Shown: piece after piece, positions 43,410-54,686 of the stretch
Layout of the letters: the number at the start of each line of letters is the position of its first letter
How positions within the stretch are numbered: position 1 is the first letter of the stretch
Assembly: GCA_002633005.1 (NCBI GenBank)
Contig: NMRA01000247.1
Location: forward strand, 323,382 to 387,381
Direction of reading: 5' to 3'
DNA from: Phoronis australis
Lineage: Eukaryota > Phoronida > Phoronidae
DNA: 64,000 nt
Notes under the pieces: generated by a model
What the model was told of the DNA's origin: nothing
Database searches by the model: none
Seen by the model: only the letters and a program-made list of their open reading frames with translations
Program-made: the position numbers and the translations under genes

Positions 43410-46400
43410 GTAGGTGCTTGAGGTGTACCTTAGTTTTCCTAACTTTTTGTGATTTCTATCGGAAGTTTTTGCTATTATTTTCGTCAACAAGTTGATTTTG
43501 CGTCTTGGACGAATTGATGATTGTTGATGTCTGTCACTGCTGAGTGCTGGGTCAGAGTCGTTTGTCTGTCTGTCAGTGATTTTAGTCTTAATCTGAATTG
43601 TGTTATAGGTGTATTACAAATTCAAACGTTCTGGTTCGCTTTACAGGAAGGTTTAACTTTGAAATTACTTGGCATATGTTCTACAAATCCTGAGCCCAAG
43701 GCCCTACTAGAGTAGAGGCAATCTAAACTTGAAATAATCTCCAACCTGGGCCTATTGCAGGGCTGTGACTGTGTGAACTTGGTGTGTAATTCGTTTTTTT
43801 TTTTGTACCTTTTTGAAACAGTTGAAGTGTATTTGCATGCTAACCATGTCATCTAGGTATGCAGCTGTTTTTTTATTTTAAAATGAGATCACAGAAGAAA
43901 TAATTCATTGTGTATTTGTACAATGGTGAACTTAATCATAACCATATGTTTTTTTGTTAGCCCACTAGACACTTGTGCGTCTTAACAAAACCAGTATTTA
44001 GGAATAAGTTATCTGATGAATACTAGCTTCAACCTTTTAATAAGTTTGTACAGCTCTTTGATGAATCGTATATTTGTAATTTTCTTAGAAAACTGTATTT
44101 AAACTTGCAGATGTACTTCCAGTGAATCATATGAACCTTTGTTAGCCACTCATTAATGGGCAATTTCCTATTAGCCACACGGTTAGCTTGCTTGCTGGTT
44201 TTATCGGGGTCACAGGTTCGATTCCCGTGCCGGGTGATCTCAGCAATTACTGCAATTGGCGTAGTCGGCAAACAGGTGATCTACCGATGCAACACGGCCA
44301 ACTAGAACCTACGGATGGCAGGCATGTTGTGATGATGGTAAAAGCTCCAGGAGTCAACTTGTATGAGAGACAACCCTGTGCTCACTTGCGTTGTGGCGGT
44401 AAAAATACCAAAGGAATTTGATGTCCTGTACGCGAGACAATCTGGTGTTCATCTTCCTGGTGGCGAAAGGAAGAAATGTTGTAGACATGCTTCCAGTGAA
44501 TCACACGAGCTTCTCTTAGCCACTCGCTAACAGCCTGAATCATTAGCATGCTTGCCGGCTATATCAGAGTAACTGGTTCGATTCCTGGGTGGGGTGATCT
44601 CACCATTTACTGCAAAGTTTTTAAATCAAGCCATCTTTTGAATGTTGTCATCACATGCTCAAAGCGCTTACTGCAATCCAAAGCTTTGTACAAACGCTGA
44701 GCAGAGCAATTGTCAAAAAGCTGTAAATATAAAATTAGACAGATCCACCATCTCTGTTATCATGGTGAGACACACAGACAGACACATCCTATAGAGCCTT
44801 ATTGAAGTTTTGCATTATATCTCACCCTAGTGATAGCATCAGTGTCATGCTGTTTTTGTACCTGTTGTGTAGTAAGCACCTTTCAACTTGATCATGTACT
44901 TTAGCAATTGCAATTTCCTTTCGATAGGTTCTATCCTTCATTAGCAAATTTCTTGGCGAATCAAATTAGGTGCACGACATCATTGTTTTGACATTTCAAT
45001 CAGAGTTTTAAGAATTTTGTTGTTGAAACAAGGTTTATTCTCAGTGCTGACGATCGTGACAGTCAACTGCCTTGAAAGCGAGATGTTTACAACTTAACCA
45101 CAGGAATCGCCAATGCTGAATCTTGACCTGCAGTTTAGATCTTTTGACTGACATATGGTTGAAATGACATAAGAGCAACAACAAGGCATTGAGATCATTA
45201 TGTATGCCAAACATTGTTCCACAACTAAACATATACTGCGACTCAAGTTCAAGTCTGATTATGGTGTCAAGGACGGAACATATCGGACCAAACTATGAGA
45301 ACAGACTCCATGAAGCTAAACGAAAAAGTTTGTCATGTCTCCAGACAATCAAAAATTGCCGCTATAGACAGCTATTATCGGCATCATCGTCACTGGAAGC
45401 TGCAACAGTTGTGACAAGCTTCCCACATCAAGGTCTGCACACAGTCATTGCCATTCTGAAACTTTTGTTTCTCGACCGTCCCATTTATCAAACCTTTTAA
45501 ATATGGTGAATGTTCATGGGCGGCACACCATAGGGGGCTGGGAAGGCTATAGCCTCTCCAATTTTTTCAGTGCTGTGCTGCTCATGGTCTATGGGCTGTG
45601 CACCACAGGGGGGCTGGGAGCTATAGCCCCCTTTTTTTAGTGCTGCGCCGCCCATGATGTTGTAAGTGTGCAAAAATAACAAGTATTACATAAGTCGTCA
45701 TGCATCACAGTAAGCATTTTGTTTCTATAACATTTGTAAGTTTTTCTCCAACAATGTGGACATTGTGGTAAACTATTTGATGGGGAAGTCACTTTAGTAG
45801 TCCAGATCTCCACCAAACCTTACATGCATTCCATGGACACAAGAACCTGGTGAAAACTTAAGATCACATGAGATTTCGACAGCTTCCTGCGTCATTATTG
45901 CCTGTACAAAACACGCGAGTGCAGTACCAACTCCAAGTGAAAGTAGTCTTACAATTTGTCACAGCTCAATGCAGTGTGTGGTTTTGTAATTTCAGACATA
46001 ATTCAATGGCTTCTGTAACACAAAGATGAGACAGATTTTTTGAGATAGTATGAATAGCGGATGCAGGTTGGTCTGCTTGTATGTAAGTCCGCGTCAAGAT
46101 TAAGAAATATACATAAATGTTCTAACAAAAATTGTTACTTATGAATTTGTGTTGAAACTGCAGATGAAACGTGTGTGCTCAAAATACACTTGTCTGCTAT
46201 AATGAGGTAGACAAACAAATTTACTGTTCTGATGATGTTAACAACCTTTGGGGTTGTTTGTTGGTGACATGTTGACTCTTGAGTAGAAATGCATTCAAAG
46301 AACCCTGGAAAGGAATAAGATGTGTTATCTGAGCCTCATTTTAAAGAGAGTATGGCTTATGTGATTATTTTTTGCACATTGTGTAATTCCGGTGCTTTTT

Positions 46401-49400
46401 TCATTTTCTTGCAGCTTTTGAAAATATTTGTTCTGTGATCCACAGGAGATGTATTGATTGAATTGTGAAACTAGTTGTGTGTTTTGCTGTTCTACGTGGC
46501 AACAGTGAGACATTTTTCAGTGAATTGAATTCAGATAACAAGCATTTGTGCCTATAGTATTGAAACACACTGAACCAAAGCAATGTCACATATGGGCAAT
46601 GCTCAGCCTATTCTCACGGCTGATTTGAGTTCTACATCAATAACAAGCATGATGGTGTGATTTATGATCTTATGAGGGGTTTTGGTCACATTTCAATGTT
46701 GCCAAAAGAATTTTAATTAGTCTTAGTTTCTGGGACAATAACGAGCAATTGTGTACAAATCGGCCGAACATAGGCCAAGCGTCTCCCAAAGCCGTCAAGG
46801 TTTGCCAACTATTTGGTATTGCCTGACAATCTACAGATCATCGAGTGATTGTCATCCAACATTGCCCGATAACGGCGATAACCTGCCAATATCAGGACTG
46901 TGCTTGAGACATCTGATTTTTGATGTTGGTGCTCCCTATAATGTCTCAATCATTGCCTGACTGTTACCTGAGGTGATTATTTTTTACCCAGAAACTTGTC
47001 AAGTCGTGTCAGAACCTTTATCAGTCTATGCAACTCAGGTGCAAATCTGTGTGAATGGTGGGCTACTTCAAAAGTGCACTTACGTCTTGTTTTTCTTCAC
47101 TCACTTTGTGTTATGCTCTCGAGCATATTTATTTTTATTTTACATTTGTCTTGGTTGAGACATCCTCTGTTGGCCTAGTTGTAAAGGCAACAGGTTCATG
47201 ACATTAAGTTTAAATGTTCTGTTACACCTTTTGGATGAGCTTTTGTTACCAAAATTGTTGGCGGAGTTTCTTCTCAGTTTTCAGTGTAAATACATTACAA
47301 CCAAGATCAGATGGTAGTCTTAAACGAACACCTTCACCATGCTAGTAGTAGAATCGTGTGTGCGGTTTTTAATGTTAACCATGTAACCGCGGAATGAACG
47401 TGAAGATTAATACTAGTGTGATTCCTTTAGCTGAACATTTCAATTTTGTTACAGTGCCAAATTCAGGTGAAGCTTGAGCTCGGGCATCGCGCTGAGATAC
47501 GCAAGAAGCCAACATCCACTGGCATGACACATGACTGGTGTGTGTTTGTGCGCGGGCCCGAGGGGAGGAGCATTCATTCCTTCATTGACAAAGTCGTATT
47601 CCACTTGCATGAGAGCTTTCCAAAACCGAAACGAGGTAGGCTGATTTTTTATTGAAATCATGGTTACTGTATATTTGTTAAAGCTCTGCATCCACATTCT
47701 ATGAAATAAACTTTCTTGGTTTTCAGTGCCCTGTGGTGCCTTCATTTTGGGGCCGAATATCAGACTCAGTCCCTGATGAAAAATATGTGAAAATCACACA
47801 AAATTCTCCTGATCAGGCTGAAAATTCACTTCCAATAATTAAAAGGTTCCCCTCAAAGTTAAAATTGGACTAAATCTTAAAAACATTAGTTTTGGCCACG
47901 TGAGGCATTGCTGATGACGTGTGGGGACCAGGGGGGTTGGTACTGATGGTGACGGGGGGAAATTTCCCTCAGTCAAAAAAGTCTCCTCTCAGAAGGCACA
48001 GTCATCTTTCCACTAAGCTGAGTGAGGGTCCCTAGATTTAGTCCAGTTTCTGTTATTAACTCGCTTTCAAATTGTTCTTTGCTTAGATTAGACTGAATTG
48101 ATTTCGAGACTTGAGAATAACGTACCTGAGTTAAAAAGTTTGCTTGACATGTTATGTTGTCTTGTGTGCTCTCCCAGTCACAAACTATCAGTTCTTCCCA
48201 GTCGCGTATAAACGATATTGTCCCCAGGTACAAGTGTATTCCTGTCATTTTTACCTAAGCTTCTGCTGGTCTTCTACAGTTGTGAAGGAGCCTCCCTATG
48301 AGCTACATGAGTGTGGCTACGGCTCGTTCGAGCTGCCTATCGACATCTACTTTAAGAACAATGAGGAGCCAAAGAAAATCACGTTTGCCTATGAGCTATT
48401 TCTGCAGCTGCCTGATCAGCCACCCATCTACAACGTGCGCTGCGAGAAGTTGACCTTTCAGAACCCCACGCCCGACTTCAAGAAGAGGCTGATCAAGGCT
48501 TGTGGAGTAAGTACCCACTTGTTTGAGCTTACGAGTACAGTTTGTCAAAATGATTTATAATTTTTGTGAAATCTGTGTTTACTGTTAATCATTCACTTCA
48601 AAGTAATTTTAATTTTATTTTTTGGCTTCATGTAAAAGTTAACATTATTCGCAGGAGCTCCTCCGGCCACACCAGCCAAGTGACCACAGTGATGACGAAG
48701 GTAGCAATAGTGAGGAAGACGACAATGACAAGTCGTCAGCCTCGTCCTCGCCTTCATCAGCTCCGTCCTCACCTCCACGTCAGCCCATGGCACAAGTGCA
48801 TAGTGCCAAACCTCTGCCCCTGCCCTCTGCCAAGAACCCCACCACCAGGGCAGTGCCCATGGCTGCAGTGAAGCCACTGCAGCAGCAGCAGGCCTCCCCT
48901 CATGAGACAGCAGGACGCCCTGCTCAGCCAACATCAGTCGAATCTCAGCCCTTCACTGAGTTGTTTGGAACCCCAGTAAAGCTAGACAGTGTAAAGAAGA
49001 CGAAGATTAGCAGCTCATCAAAGGTAATAGATCAACAAAAGCTGTTGCTTATGCATGTATACTAGTAGACCTTGTACACTGATATAAATGCATTGTGGTG
49101 TTTACTCTGATTTTCTTTTAAGTGGTCCATGAATCCATTTCTATCTGTAACCGTACATTTTCAGAATATTTCTTTGTGGACTACATTTGGTCATTTTAAA
49201 GATGATTAATATGAGTAAGGGGAAAATGTCTACAAACTTTGTTGTAATCTTTCATGTCATCCACTCAGCAGGTACATGTTATGATAGTCTACTCACTACA
49301 CGAGTACATTTTGTGATAGTCTTCTCACTACACGAGTACATTTTGTGATAGTCTACTCACTACATGAGTACATTTTGTGATAGTCTACTTACTACACGAG

Positions 49401-51180
49401 TACATTTTGTGGTAGTCTTGTCACTACACGTGTACATTTTGTGATAGTCTTGTCACTACACGAGTACATTTTGGGATAGTCTACTTATTACACGAGTACA
49501 TTTTATGATAGTCTACTCACTACACAAGTACATTTTGTGATAGTCTTCTCACTACACAAGAACATTTTGTGATAGTTTACTCGCTACACGAGTACATTTT
49601 GCGATAGTCAACTCACTACATGAATACATTTAATTATAGTCTACTCACCGTTCAAGTACATTTTGTGATAATCTACTCACTACACGAGTACATTTTGTCT
49701 TAGTCTACCCACTACCTGAGTACATTTTGTGGTAGTCTACTCACTACATGAGTACAATTTGTGATAGTCAATTCACTACATGAATACATTTTATTATAGT
49801 CTACTCACCATACAAGTACATTTTGTGATAATCTACTCACTACCTGAGTACATTTTGTGGTAGTCTACTCACTACACGAGTACAATTTGTGATAGTCAAC
49901 TCACTACACGAGTACATTTTTGATAGTGTTCTCACTACACTAGTACAGTGCTCCTAGTAGGCACATTTTGTGGTAGTCTACTCACTACACATATATTGCA
50001 TGATGATTGTTGTTTACAGGAATCCTCATCAAAACACCACAGTAAGGAATCTGGCAAGCATGCTAAGAAAAGGAGCCCAGATTCCCATGATGAGACAGCT
50101 ACCAAGAAACGGAAATCTTCCTCATCACATCAGCCGGATGATCGGCAGTCAGATAAGAAAAAATCTGATAAAAAATCCAGAGAGAAGTCATCCTCCAAGA
50201 AAGAAGACTCTTCGTCCAGCCATCGCAAAAGCCACAAGTCATCCAGGCAGAGTCATACCTCAGGCAGCAAGGGACTACCGAGCGAAAAGTCTGTTTTGCC
50301 TTCTTTTGCAGATGAAGTGTGTACCGTGTCTGACGAAGATTCTTGGAGTGATTCATTCCCTTCGGGGAAAGACATCAAAACCACTCCAGAATCGCCGATG
50401 TGCCACGCACCCAAGTCAGTCATGAAGAAATCTCCCTGTAGTCAATCACAGTCTTCCCATAATTCCACTCATTCGAGTGACAGCAAGAAGGCTAGCCCTT
50501 TAAGTGATGGGAAGACCTCAAACAAAAAATCGCCAAGTTCCTGTTCACCGAAACATGCCAGCAAGTTGCCATCATCTGATCACTATGGTGCTAAAAAGAA
50601 AGAGAAATCAGAAAACGATGATAAGCAACATGGCCAGAATAGCTCAAAGTCATCTTTTAAAAAGTCGTTGAGCTCTGTTGTGGCGGAGCTGAATAGTGAC
50701 GAGGATGATGACTCAGCAGACATTGATGTCAAGTCGAGTAAGGAGAAGAAACATCGGAAGCACAAGGTGTCAGAAAAACATCAATGGCAGCTCGAACGGA
50801 GACACTCAAAGGAGAAAATGTCGGTGGGTAAAAGTAGCAAAGATAGTGGTCATGTTGACAAGTCACCGTCTACAGAAAATTCAGTAAAATCAGACAGAGC
50901 TATCGCCAAACTGTCTGAGTCTGTTACCGATGATGTCTGTGAAGAGAAACGAAAGTCGGAATCAAAAAAATGTGCTAAAGCACCCAACGGGGCTCTAGTG
51001 AGTGATTTGTTGGAGATCCAGGCTCTTCTCATGCAGTTGCAGAACCGTGACAAGCTACGCAAGGTGGCCGGTATTATATTTGAGACGGGACACTACTCCA
51101 CGGATGGGTCTACGTTTGATTTTGACCTGTGTAATCTTAGCCATGACACAATACAGAAAATGAAATCTTTCTTACAATAG
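43398..51180 (+). CDS. MLLT1/3: AF9/ENL-type YEATS-domain transcription elongation factor, complete, 5 exons
   Basis: The five exons are 43,398-43,409; 47,455-47,635; 48,280-48,506; 48,655-49,023; 50,020-51,180. They join in frame to 650 codons (649 residues). Residues 1 to about 140 are the YEATS domain, starting [20 protein letters not shown], close to human ENL (MDNQC...). The middle is Ser/Lys/Asp-rich and disordered, with a lysine-serine stretch like AF9. The C-terminal ~62 residues ([10 protein letters not shown] ... TFDFDLC) are the ANC1-homology domain that in vertebrates binds AF4, DOT1L, BCOR and CBX8. Known family role: reading acylated histone H3 lysines and recruiting the super elongation complex. 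It is slightly longer than human AF9 (568) or ENL (559). Pocket residues His56, Ser58, Phe59 and Tyr78 are kept; Phe28 is Met. Confidence 0.92.
44150..44420 (+). mobile_element. tRNA-derived SINE, copy 1
   Basis: It contains a perfect B box (GGTTCGATTCC at about 44,214) 30-40 bases after an A-box-like TTAGCTTGCTTG. Flanking words such as TTAGCCACTC and GGTGATCTCA recur in the copy at about 44,498. It is a decayed Pol III-type retroposon, not a tRNA gene: no acceptor stem can be closed. Confidence 0.6.
44490..44620 (+). mobile_element. tRNA-derived SINE, copy 2 (partial)
   Basis: It shares TTAGCCACTCGCTAAC, GCATGCTTGCCGG, GGTTCGATTCC and GGTGATCTCA with copy 1, 330-340 bases downstream. It lacks the longer tail. 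Confidence 0.55.
45514..45657. mobile_element. Small inverted-repeat element (CATGGGCGGCA ends)
   Basis: It begins CATGGGCGGCACACC and ends GCGCCGCCCATG. The interior has two copies of a GGGGGCTGGGA-GCTATAGCC block. A fragment of the same family (GTGTGCCGCCCATGAT) is at about 53,668-53,683. Confidence 0.55.
47455..47635 (+). CDS. MLLT1/3: YEATS gene exon 2
   Basis: The acceptor is TTGTTACAG and the donor GTAGGC; 181 bases, ending in phase 1. It encodes [19 protein letters not shown] through [12 protein letters not shown] and [15 protein letters not shown], the first half of the YEATS domain including His56, Ser58 and Phe59. Confidence 0.95.
48280..48506 (+). CDS. MLLT1/3: YEATS gene exon 3
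   Basis: The acceptor is TTCTACAG and the donor GTAAGT; 227 bases, ending in phase 0. It encodes [38 protein letters not shown] and [18 protein letters not shown], the second half of the YEATS domain with Tyr78 of the acyl-lysine pocket. Confidence 0.95.
48655..49023 (+). CDS. MLLT1/3: YEATS gene exon 4 (Ser/Pro-rich linker)
   Basis: The acceptor is TATTCGCAG and the donor GTAATA; 123 codons. It encodes an acidic patch ([15 protein letters not shown]), a Ser/Pro tract and a short QQQQ run; no folded domain. Phases 0-0 fit both sides. Confidence 0.85.
49266..49991. repeat. 32-bp minisatellite in YEATS gene intron 4, about 22 copies
   Basis: The unit is about TAGTCTACTCACTACACGAG then TACATTTTGTGA, with frequent single-base variants. 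It fills most of intron 4 and ends about 28 bases before the exon 5 acceptor. Confidence 0.95.
50020..51180 (+). CDS. MLLT1/3: YEATS gene exon 5 (Ser/Lys-rich region and AHD)
   Basis: The acceptor is TGTTTACAG; 387 codons to the TAG. It starts [19 protein letters not shown] with many K/S repeats, an acidic segment ([13 protein letters not shown]) and ends with the [19 protein letters not shown] ... [17 protein letters not shown]. The acceptor lies only about 28 bases after a 32-bp minisatellite. Confidence 0.92.
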   Translation, partial: ESSSKHHSKESGKHAKKRSPDSHDETATKKRKSSSSHQPDDRQSDKKKSDKKSREKSSSKKEDSSSSHRKSHKSSRQSHTSGSKGLPSEKSVLPSFADEVCTVSDEDSWSDSFPSGKDIKTTPESPMCHAPKSVMKKSPCSQSQSSHNSTHSSDSKKASPLSDGKTSNKKSPSSCSPKHASKLPSSDHYGAKKKEKSENDDKQHGQNSSKSSFKKSLSSVVAELNSDEDDDSADIDVKSSKEKKHRKHKVSEKHQWQLERRHSKEKMSVGKSSKDSGHVDKSPSTENSVKSDRAIAKLSESVTDDVCEEKRKSESKKCAKAPNGALVSDLLEIQALLMQLQNRDKLRKVAGIIFETGHYSTDGSTFDFDLCNLSHDTIQKMKSFLQ

Positions 51181-51740
51181 ACTCGTGGAAGCTAATGTAT
51201 TGTACCGTTCACATGAGGGTTAAAATGATGATAAATTTCTTTTTTAAAGGCCAACAAACTTGATTATATGATGTCTACATGTATTACATGTTCAACTTTT
51301 TAGCACCTACAAGTGTGTTCCCAAATTCATTTTACCTAATTTTTTTAACCGAGTGCAATGATTTGATAACTTTTTGTCATTTCCAGAAAATTTCTGTGCG
51401 CATTACCTGGAATTTTTATCGTGCTTAAATTTTTTCTTTCATGTTTGCATAATACCTAAAGCCTGCCTTCTAGATTTATTAAACAGTGGCTGCTGAATCT
51501 TGCTCCTTCCTTGGTTTTGTACATCATCTGTTGGAGATACGAGTTTCTGTTTTTCATATGCATCCAGTACTTACAAACAGGATTCTGTAGTCATACAGTG
51601 GGTACTGTACTTGTTTAACCAGTTATGACCAACTTTTGCACAACTGTTTTGTTTTGTTGTGTTACTGACACTCGACGTGAATGTACAATGTAACAATGCA
51701 AAGTTGTAGTGTTGGTGTGTTGCCAAGCTAGAATTGCTTT
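51181..51740 (+). other. MLLT1/3: Start of the 3' untranslated region of the YEATS gene
   Basis: This is AT-rich sequence after the stop codon with no AATAAA in its first part. A good AATAAA near a T-rich tract occurs only at 56,332-56,337; another at 53,694-53,699. The 3' end cannot be fixed, and a long 3' UTR would run through a transposon. Confidence 0.4.
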
Positions 51741-54686
51741 TTAAGGTTGTGTAGGACCTTAGAAAAATGAGTAATTTTGGCTTAACTTCGAATCATATTT
51801 CATGAGTGGTTGATGAGGTTCACTTCGGATACTATACTTTATTAACTGCTCGTTGCATGAGGGGTTATTTATAGATATTTGACTAAAACGAAACTTGTCA
51901 ACAAGGACTTGCCTAACCTTAAATTCAAGCTGTGATGTCCTTGTGTTTGCTAGGTGGCCTTTGTGTGTCATCAACGTTAAAACTACAAGTTACAGGATGC
52001 AGCAAAAACGTTGGCACGTGTTCAATATTGTGACTAAATCTATAAGATTCCATACGAGTTAGTTTGCAGTTGAGCATCTGGAAAGTGAAAATTGGTGCTT
52101 CCATGTCTGGTATGAAGGTGCGATACTGTGTCTTTAATTGTCTCTCTGTGTAAATAGACTACATCTATTGGTACTTGTGTACTAGTCTTATTATTGAGTT
52201 CTAAAATGTCTGTTATTTCAGTTACGAGATTTGTATCAGTAGTTAAAGCAGTGTGCAGTCTGAGGTTGCTGCTTTGTAAAAATATTTATCTCATGATTTC
52301 ACCTGGTCATGGGGGTTTTGTCGGAGTTGCTCCTTCAAATTCCTGTTGGTATGTCATTATTCACAAGATTTTGCTGGATACCGTTATCTGTGTGTGGTGT
52401 TTTGAAGCCATTCCCATATACCTGTTGCAGGACTTTCAGTTCTACATCACCGGATACTGTTCTAATACCTTGATGTCGCATTCAAAGAATGTTGCTTTCT
52501 TAATACTATTTAGAAAAAAATGTGACCTTTCATTTTTGTATGCTATACCTTGTGTTTTGTGCCATATCAGTTTCTAAAGGCTGTTCTGTCCATTCCAATA
52601 GTTTTCCCCCGTGTGTTTTAAGCAGTGTTGCTTGGTACAAGATTTGTATTTGTAGTTTTGAGTGTGCGAAGATTATTGTGTAATACTGTGTAAACATACT
52701 GAGTGACATGTGTGTTCAGTTCTCAGTCGAGTTCTGTTTGTGTCACTTAGTTTGAGGCTTGTTTGAAGTTATACCTTCAACTGTCTGAAAAGTATTCTGT
52801 AATCCCATATCGTATCCACTTTTCTTATTTTCATGGTTACTTATAAGGGTCATCAAAGTTTATGAATTCCAAGTATGGGGGCCACATAGTCCATATATTG
52901 GGTGGGGGTGCCGCTGTACTTTGAGACAATGGCAAACATATATCAATGTTGATACGAAAGCTTCAATTTTATTCCCCAATATGTATATCAAAGGCTGAGA
53001 ATATGTAGCATACTTGTACGTACTTGAAACCCAGCTTTAGACACCTTCCTGGAAACTACGAAGTCAAATACTATTTCCTAGCTTTTTACCACTTGATGTT
53101 TACGGTATATGGTATTTAGTGTAAAGTATGGAAATTAGCTGTCCACAGTCCATGTAGCTGAAAAATATGTATGATCTTTACAACAAGAATTTGAAGAACT
53201 AGTACCATTTTTCCCAAGACTAAAAATGCTATTTTATCCATGCGTCCTATATACCCTTTTTTACTGGGTGTCCCAAGTTCGACCATGTTAAGCAATAGTA
53301 AGGCCCAGGGCACAGATCAGCCGTTGGCTCCATAACCTCTACAACACACTTTACTGTGGGCCCCAACCCCCCCAGTTTGCCAGTAATTTCATTAAAGTAC
53401 CTGACTGTGTGGCATGACCTATTACTTGGTTTATCCTGCATACAGTTTCATGTTCTGTTGGAAATGGATAGGATCATGTCGTTGTGGTAGACAGTTGCAG
53501 GGTAAATTGGCTAAATCCAGTTTTAATGCCTATTAAATATTTTGATTTTAAAGCCCTCAATAAGTGCCTTTGAAGTCTTGTGTAAGGTCTGTGCCAATGT
53601 TTGAATGCATGCTGTTCTCATGGCTTGCACAGCACTGAAATAAGTGGGGCACTATAGTCGCCCTACGGTGTGCCGCCCATGATTCTAGATAAAAATAAAA
53701 CAACTTTGTGGTGCAGTCATTCAAGTACGATATTTTTCATGAAAGTTAACCTTTGTTTCATTTTGCATTTTTTGCATAATATGAAATTTCAGAAGACTAC
53801 ATAATTAACATGTTGTTGGCATAGCAAACCTAATAATTTTTATTGCACTATTGTTTCATGGATTTTGTAAAATTTAATAGTTAAATTTTGTGAACTCTTG
53901 TATTCTCTATGTTGGACATCGGCACACCCCTGTATTGTCACGTGACCAGAAAACATTTGGGAAGTACCTTTCTACTACATTCTGGGCCTACTTGTAAAAA
54001 AATTATTAGTAGATTGTCCAAAACATGGCGAAATGAACTGTAGCCTTTTTTTTGTTGGAGGCCGCTGAAACTTCATTCTGGGAAACCCCGCAAACAGTAG
54101 AATTTTTGTTGTTGCTTCATAAGCAAGCCCATGAGCGTATATGGCTTGTTTGCGAAAGTTTAGTGTTGAAAATTGTTTCTAGACACGGAAAGTTTGGTTA
54201 TGTTGGCTATGCAACAGGAATGTGGTCAGTGATGAATCCAGTTAGTAGCCTTGAGCCATGCAATGGTACTTTCTTCTTTTTAGGTAATATAGTACCCTGG
54301 AAATACATCCAAATTTTGCTAAACTTGTAACGTCATGTCTTGGAAATGACCGATTGAAATGTATTCGTGTGAAACTCAGATACTATGCCTTGTGCATTGT
54401 TCTCCAAAATGTTGCTGGAGGTTCTACGAAAAATAGGAGTCACACTATTTTTCTGAATTTCTGAAAAAAATAAAAAGTTGCATGAAATGTCATTGATACC
54501 ATGGTTTTGCTATGAATGTACCTCTCTTTCTAAAAAAGACATGGTGACATGACCCAGTTGATGGCAGATTGATGTAAAGACAAAAAAACAAATTCTAAGG
54601 CTTTCTGTTTTCAAAAACTTATACTGAGTTTTGTTGATATTTGGCTAAACGCACCAACTTTTCAATAAGGTCCTACATAACCTTAA
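51741..54686. mobile_element. TTAA-flanked DNA transposon, long copy
   Basis: The terminal inverted repeats read TTAAGGTTGTGTAGGACCTT on the left and the reverse of TTAAGGTTATGTAGGACCTT on the right. TTAA at both ends fits piggyBac/Kolobok-type target duplication. About 100 bases at each end match the shorter copy at 59,013-59,835. Interior frames are short; no transposase is recognised. The span is inferred from the ends. Confidence 0.55.

Larger units (their letters stand above)
43410..47454. other. 4-kb intron 1 of the YEATS gene
   Basis: It contains tRNA-like SINE copies, a small inverted-repeat element at about 45,514-45,657 and no supported exon. Confidence 0.7.

Noticed and set aside
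44173-44240. A possible tRNA gene because of a perfect B box
   Set aside because: No cloverleaf or closing acceptor stem can be drawn and a second decayed copy lies nearby, so it is a SINE.
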